This document shows, piece after piece, positions 63,506-64,000 of a stretch of DNA of 64,000 bases (position 1 is its first letter; the number at the start of each line of letters is the position of its first letter). The stretch is taken from the NCBI GenBank assembly GCA_000720535.1, contig JOAZ01000003.1:62001-126000 (forward strand), given 5' to 3'. Both the position numbers and the translations under genes were made by a program. Under the pieces are notes generated by a model. That model searched no databases, was not told where the DNA came from, and saw only the letters and a list, made by a program, of their open reading frames with translations. Source of the stretch: Streptomyces halstedii (lineage in GTDB: Bacteria > Actinomycetota > Actinomycetes > Streptomycetales > Streptomycetaceae).

Positions 63506-64000
63506 ATGGGGAGCGACGTGGCCGGGCGTGTGCTCGTGGCGGGCGTCGGCAACCTCTTCCTGAGCGACGACGGCTTCGGTCCGGAGGTGGTGCGGCGGCT
63601 GGCCGGGGACGGCGGGCTGCCTCCGGGCGTCCGGGTGGTCGACTACGGGATCCGGGGGATGCATCTCGCGTACGACCTGCTCGACGGATACGACGCGCTG
63701 ATCCTGGTGGACGCGTATCCGGGGGACGGGCCGCCCGGTGAGATGACCGTACTGGAGATCGGTGCGGATGACCTCGGAACGGGTGAATTCGACGCACATG
63801 GCATGAATCCCGTTGCGGTGCTGGCAAACCTGGGCCAACTGGGCGGTACTCTTCCGGTCACCTACCTCGTCGGCTGCACCCCGGCCGGAGTGGAGGAGGG
63901 CATCGGTCTCAGCAGCACGGTCCACGCGGCGGTGCCCGGTGCGGCCGACGCCGTGCGCGCACTGGTCGGGCGGCTGCTGCCGGCCGCGCCCTGCCCGCAC
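63506..64000 (+). CDS. hupD: Hydrogenase maturation endopeptidase (partial, runs off window)
   Basis: At least 165 codons of a HyaD/HybD/HupD-type protease that removes the large-subunit C-terminal tail once nickel is inserted. The nickel-sensing residues are in GVGNLFLSDDGFGPEVV, ALILVDAYPGD and EFDAHGMNPV; TYLVGCTPAGVEEGIGLS completes the signature. GAGGAG lies 7 nt before the ATG at 63506. No stop is reached by base 64000, so the end is outside the window. Confidence 0.93.
   Translation, partial: MGSDVAGRVLVAGVGNLFLSDDGFGPEVVRRLAGDGGLPPGVRVVDYGIRGMHLAYDLLDGYDALILVDAYPGDGPPGEMTVLEIGADDLGTGEFDAHGMNPVAVLANLGQLGGTLPVTYLVGCTPAGVEEGIGLSSTVHAAVPGAADAVRALVGRLLPAAPCPH

Noticed and set aside
1-64000. 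tRNA, rRNA or riboswitch genes
   Set aside because: No cloverleaf-like segment, rRNA core sequence or known aptamer was recognised by eye. A covariance-model search would be needed to exclude small RNAs.

Overview
The window is very GC-rich DNA with strong third-position G/C bias and GTG/TTG starts. It carries many secreted proteins, LacI/ROK/PucR/GntR/TetR regulators, zinc-free ribosomal protein paralogues and a group 1h [NiFe]-hydrogenase locus. Together these point to a Streptomyces (or close relative) chromosome, probably an arm or arm-proximal segment. I found no tRNA, rRNA or CRISPR array.

Layout. (1) 0.3-9.1 kb: a LacI-family regulator and a ROK regulator, with small enzymes and two secreted proteins (DUF1996 protein, S1 serine protease). 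The same palindrome GAGAGCGCTCTC lies upstream of the LacI gene, the DUF1996 gene and the protease gene, which suggests a local LacI regulon. (2) 9.3-18.5 kb: a gene relic, an extra murE paralogue, a DUF5709 gene, gnd, a PucR regulator beside a PLP (LysA-like) decarboxylase, a proline-rich peptide, a GNAT enzyme and panD. (3) 18.6-29.3 kb: a lower-GC accessory mosaic of broken insertion sequences (IS5-type, an NF041680-like transposase, IS110, IS701) and gene fragments. It also holds an apparently intact small secreted protein that looks like a BECR-fold RNase toxin, a putative immunity gene just downstream, and an orphan barstar. (4) 29-41 kb: a P-loop kinase-like gene coupled to a small gene, a divergent TetR / ketopantoate-reductase-like pair, an FG-GAP/GDPD secreted fusion, a GOLPH3-like protein, a GntR-acdS operon, a DUF574 methyltransferase and a DUF4232 secreted protein. 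(5) 40.6-43.7 kb: a two-gene surface operon made of a metallophosphoesterase with a WxL-like C-terminus and a DUF916 (WxL-interacting) protein.

(6) 43.9-64 kb: a metal and hydrogen metabolism region. It contains a HupE/UreJ permease and an ABC importer operon (binding protein, two permeases, fused double ATPase, methyltransferase) preceded by TTGCGA-N5-TCGCAA, which matches the Nur nickel-regulator box. Next come two divergent operons of zinc-independent ribosomal proteins (S14, L28 / L33, L31 type B, a CobW-like protein, S18) flanking a Zur-like box. Last are hypAB and, divergently, the structural genes and accessory genes of a group 1h (high-affinity, atmospheric H2) hydrogenase, ending in a maturation protease cut by the window edge. 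Nickel uptake, HypAB insertion, the hydrogenase and its endopeptidase form one functional chain.

The most novel candidate system is the secreted BECR-like toxin / immunity pair with a nearby orphan barstar at 24.8-29 kb. The best regulatory observations are the three-site LacI regulon, the Nur box in front of the importer, and several promoters whose -10 element sits about 7 nt before an ATG, implying leaderless mRNAs.
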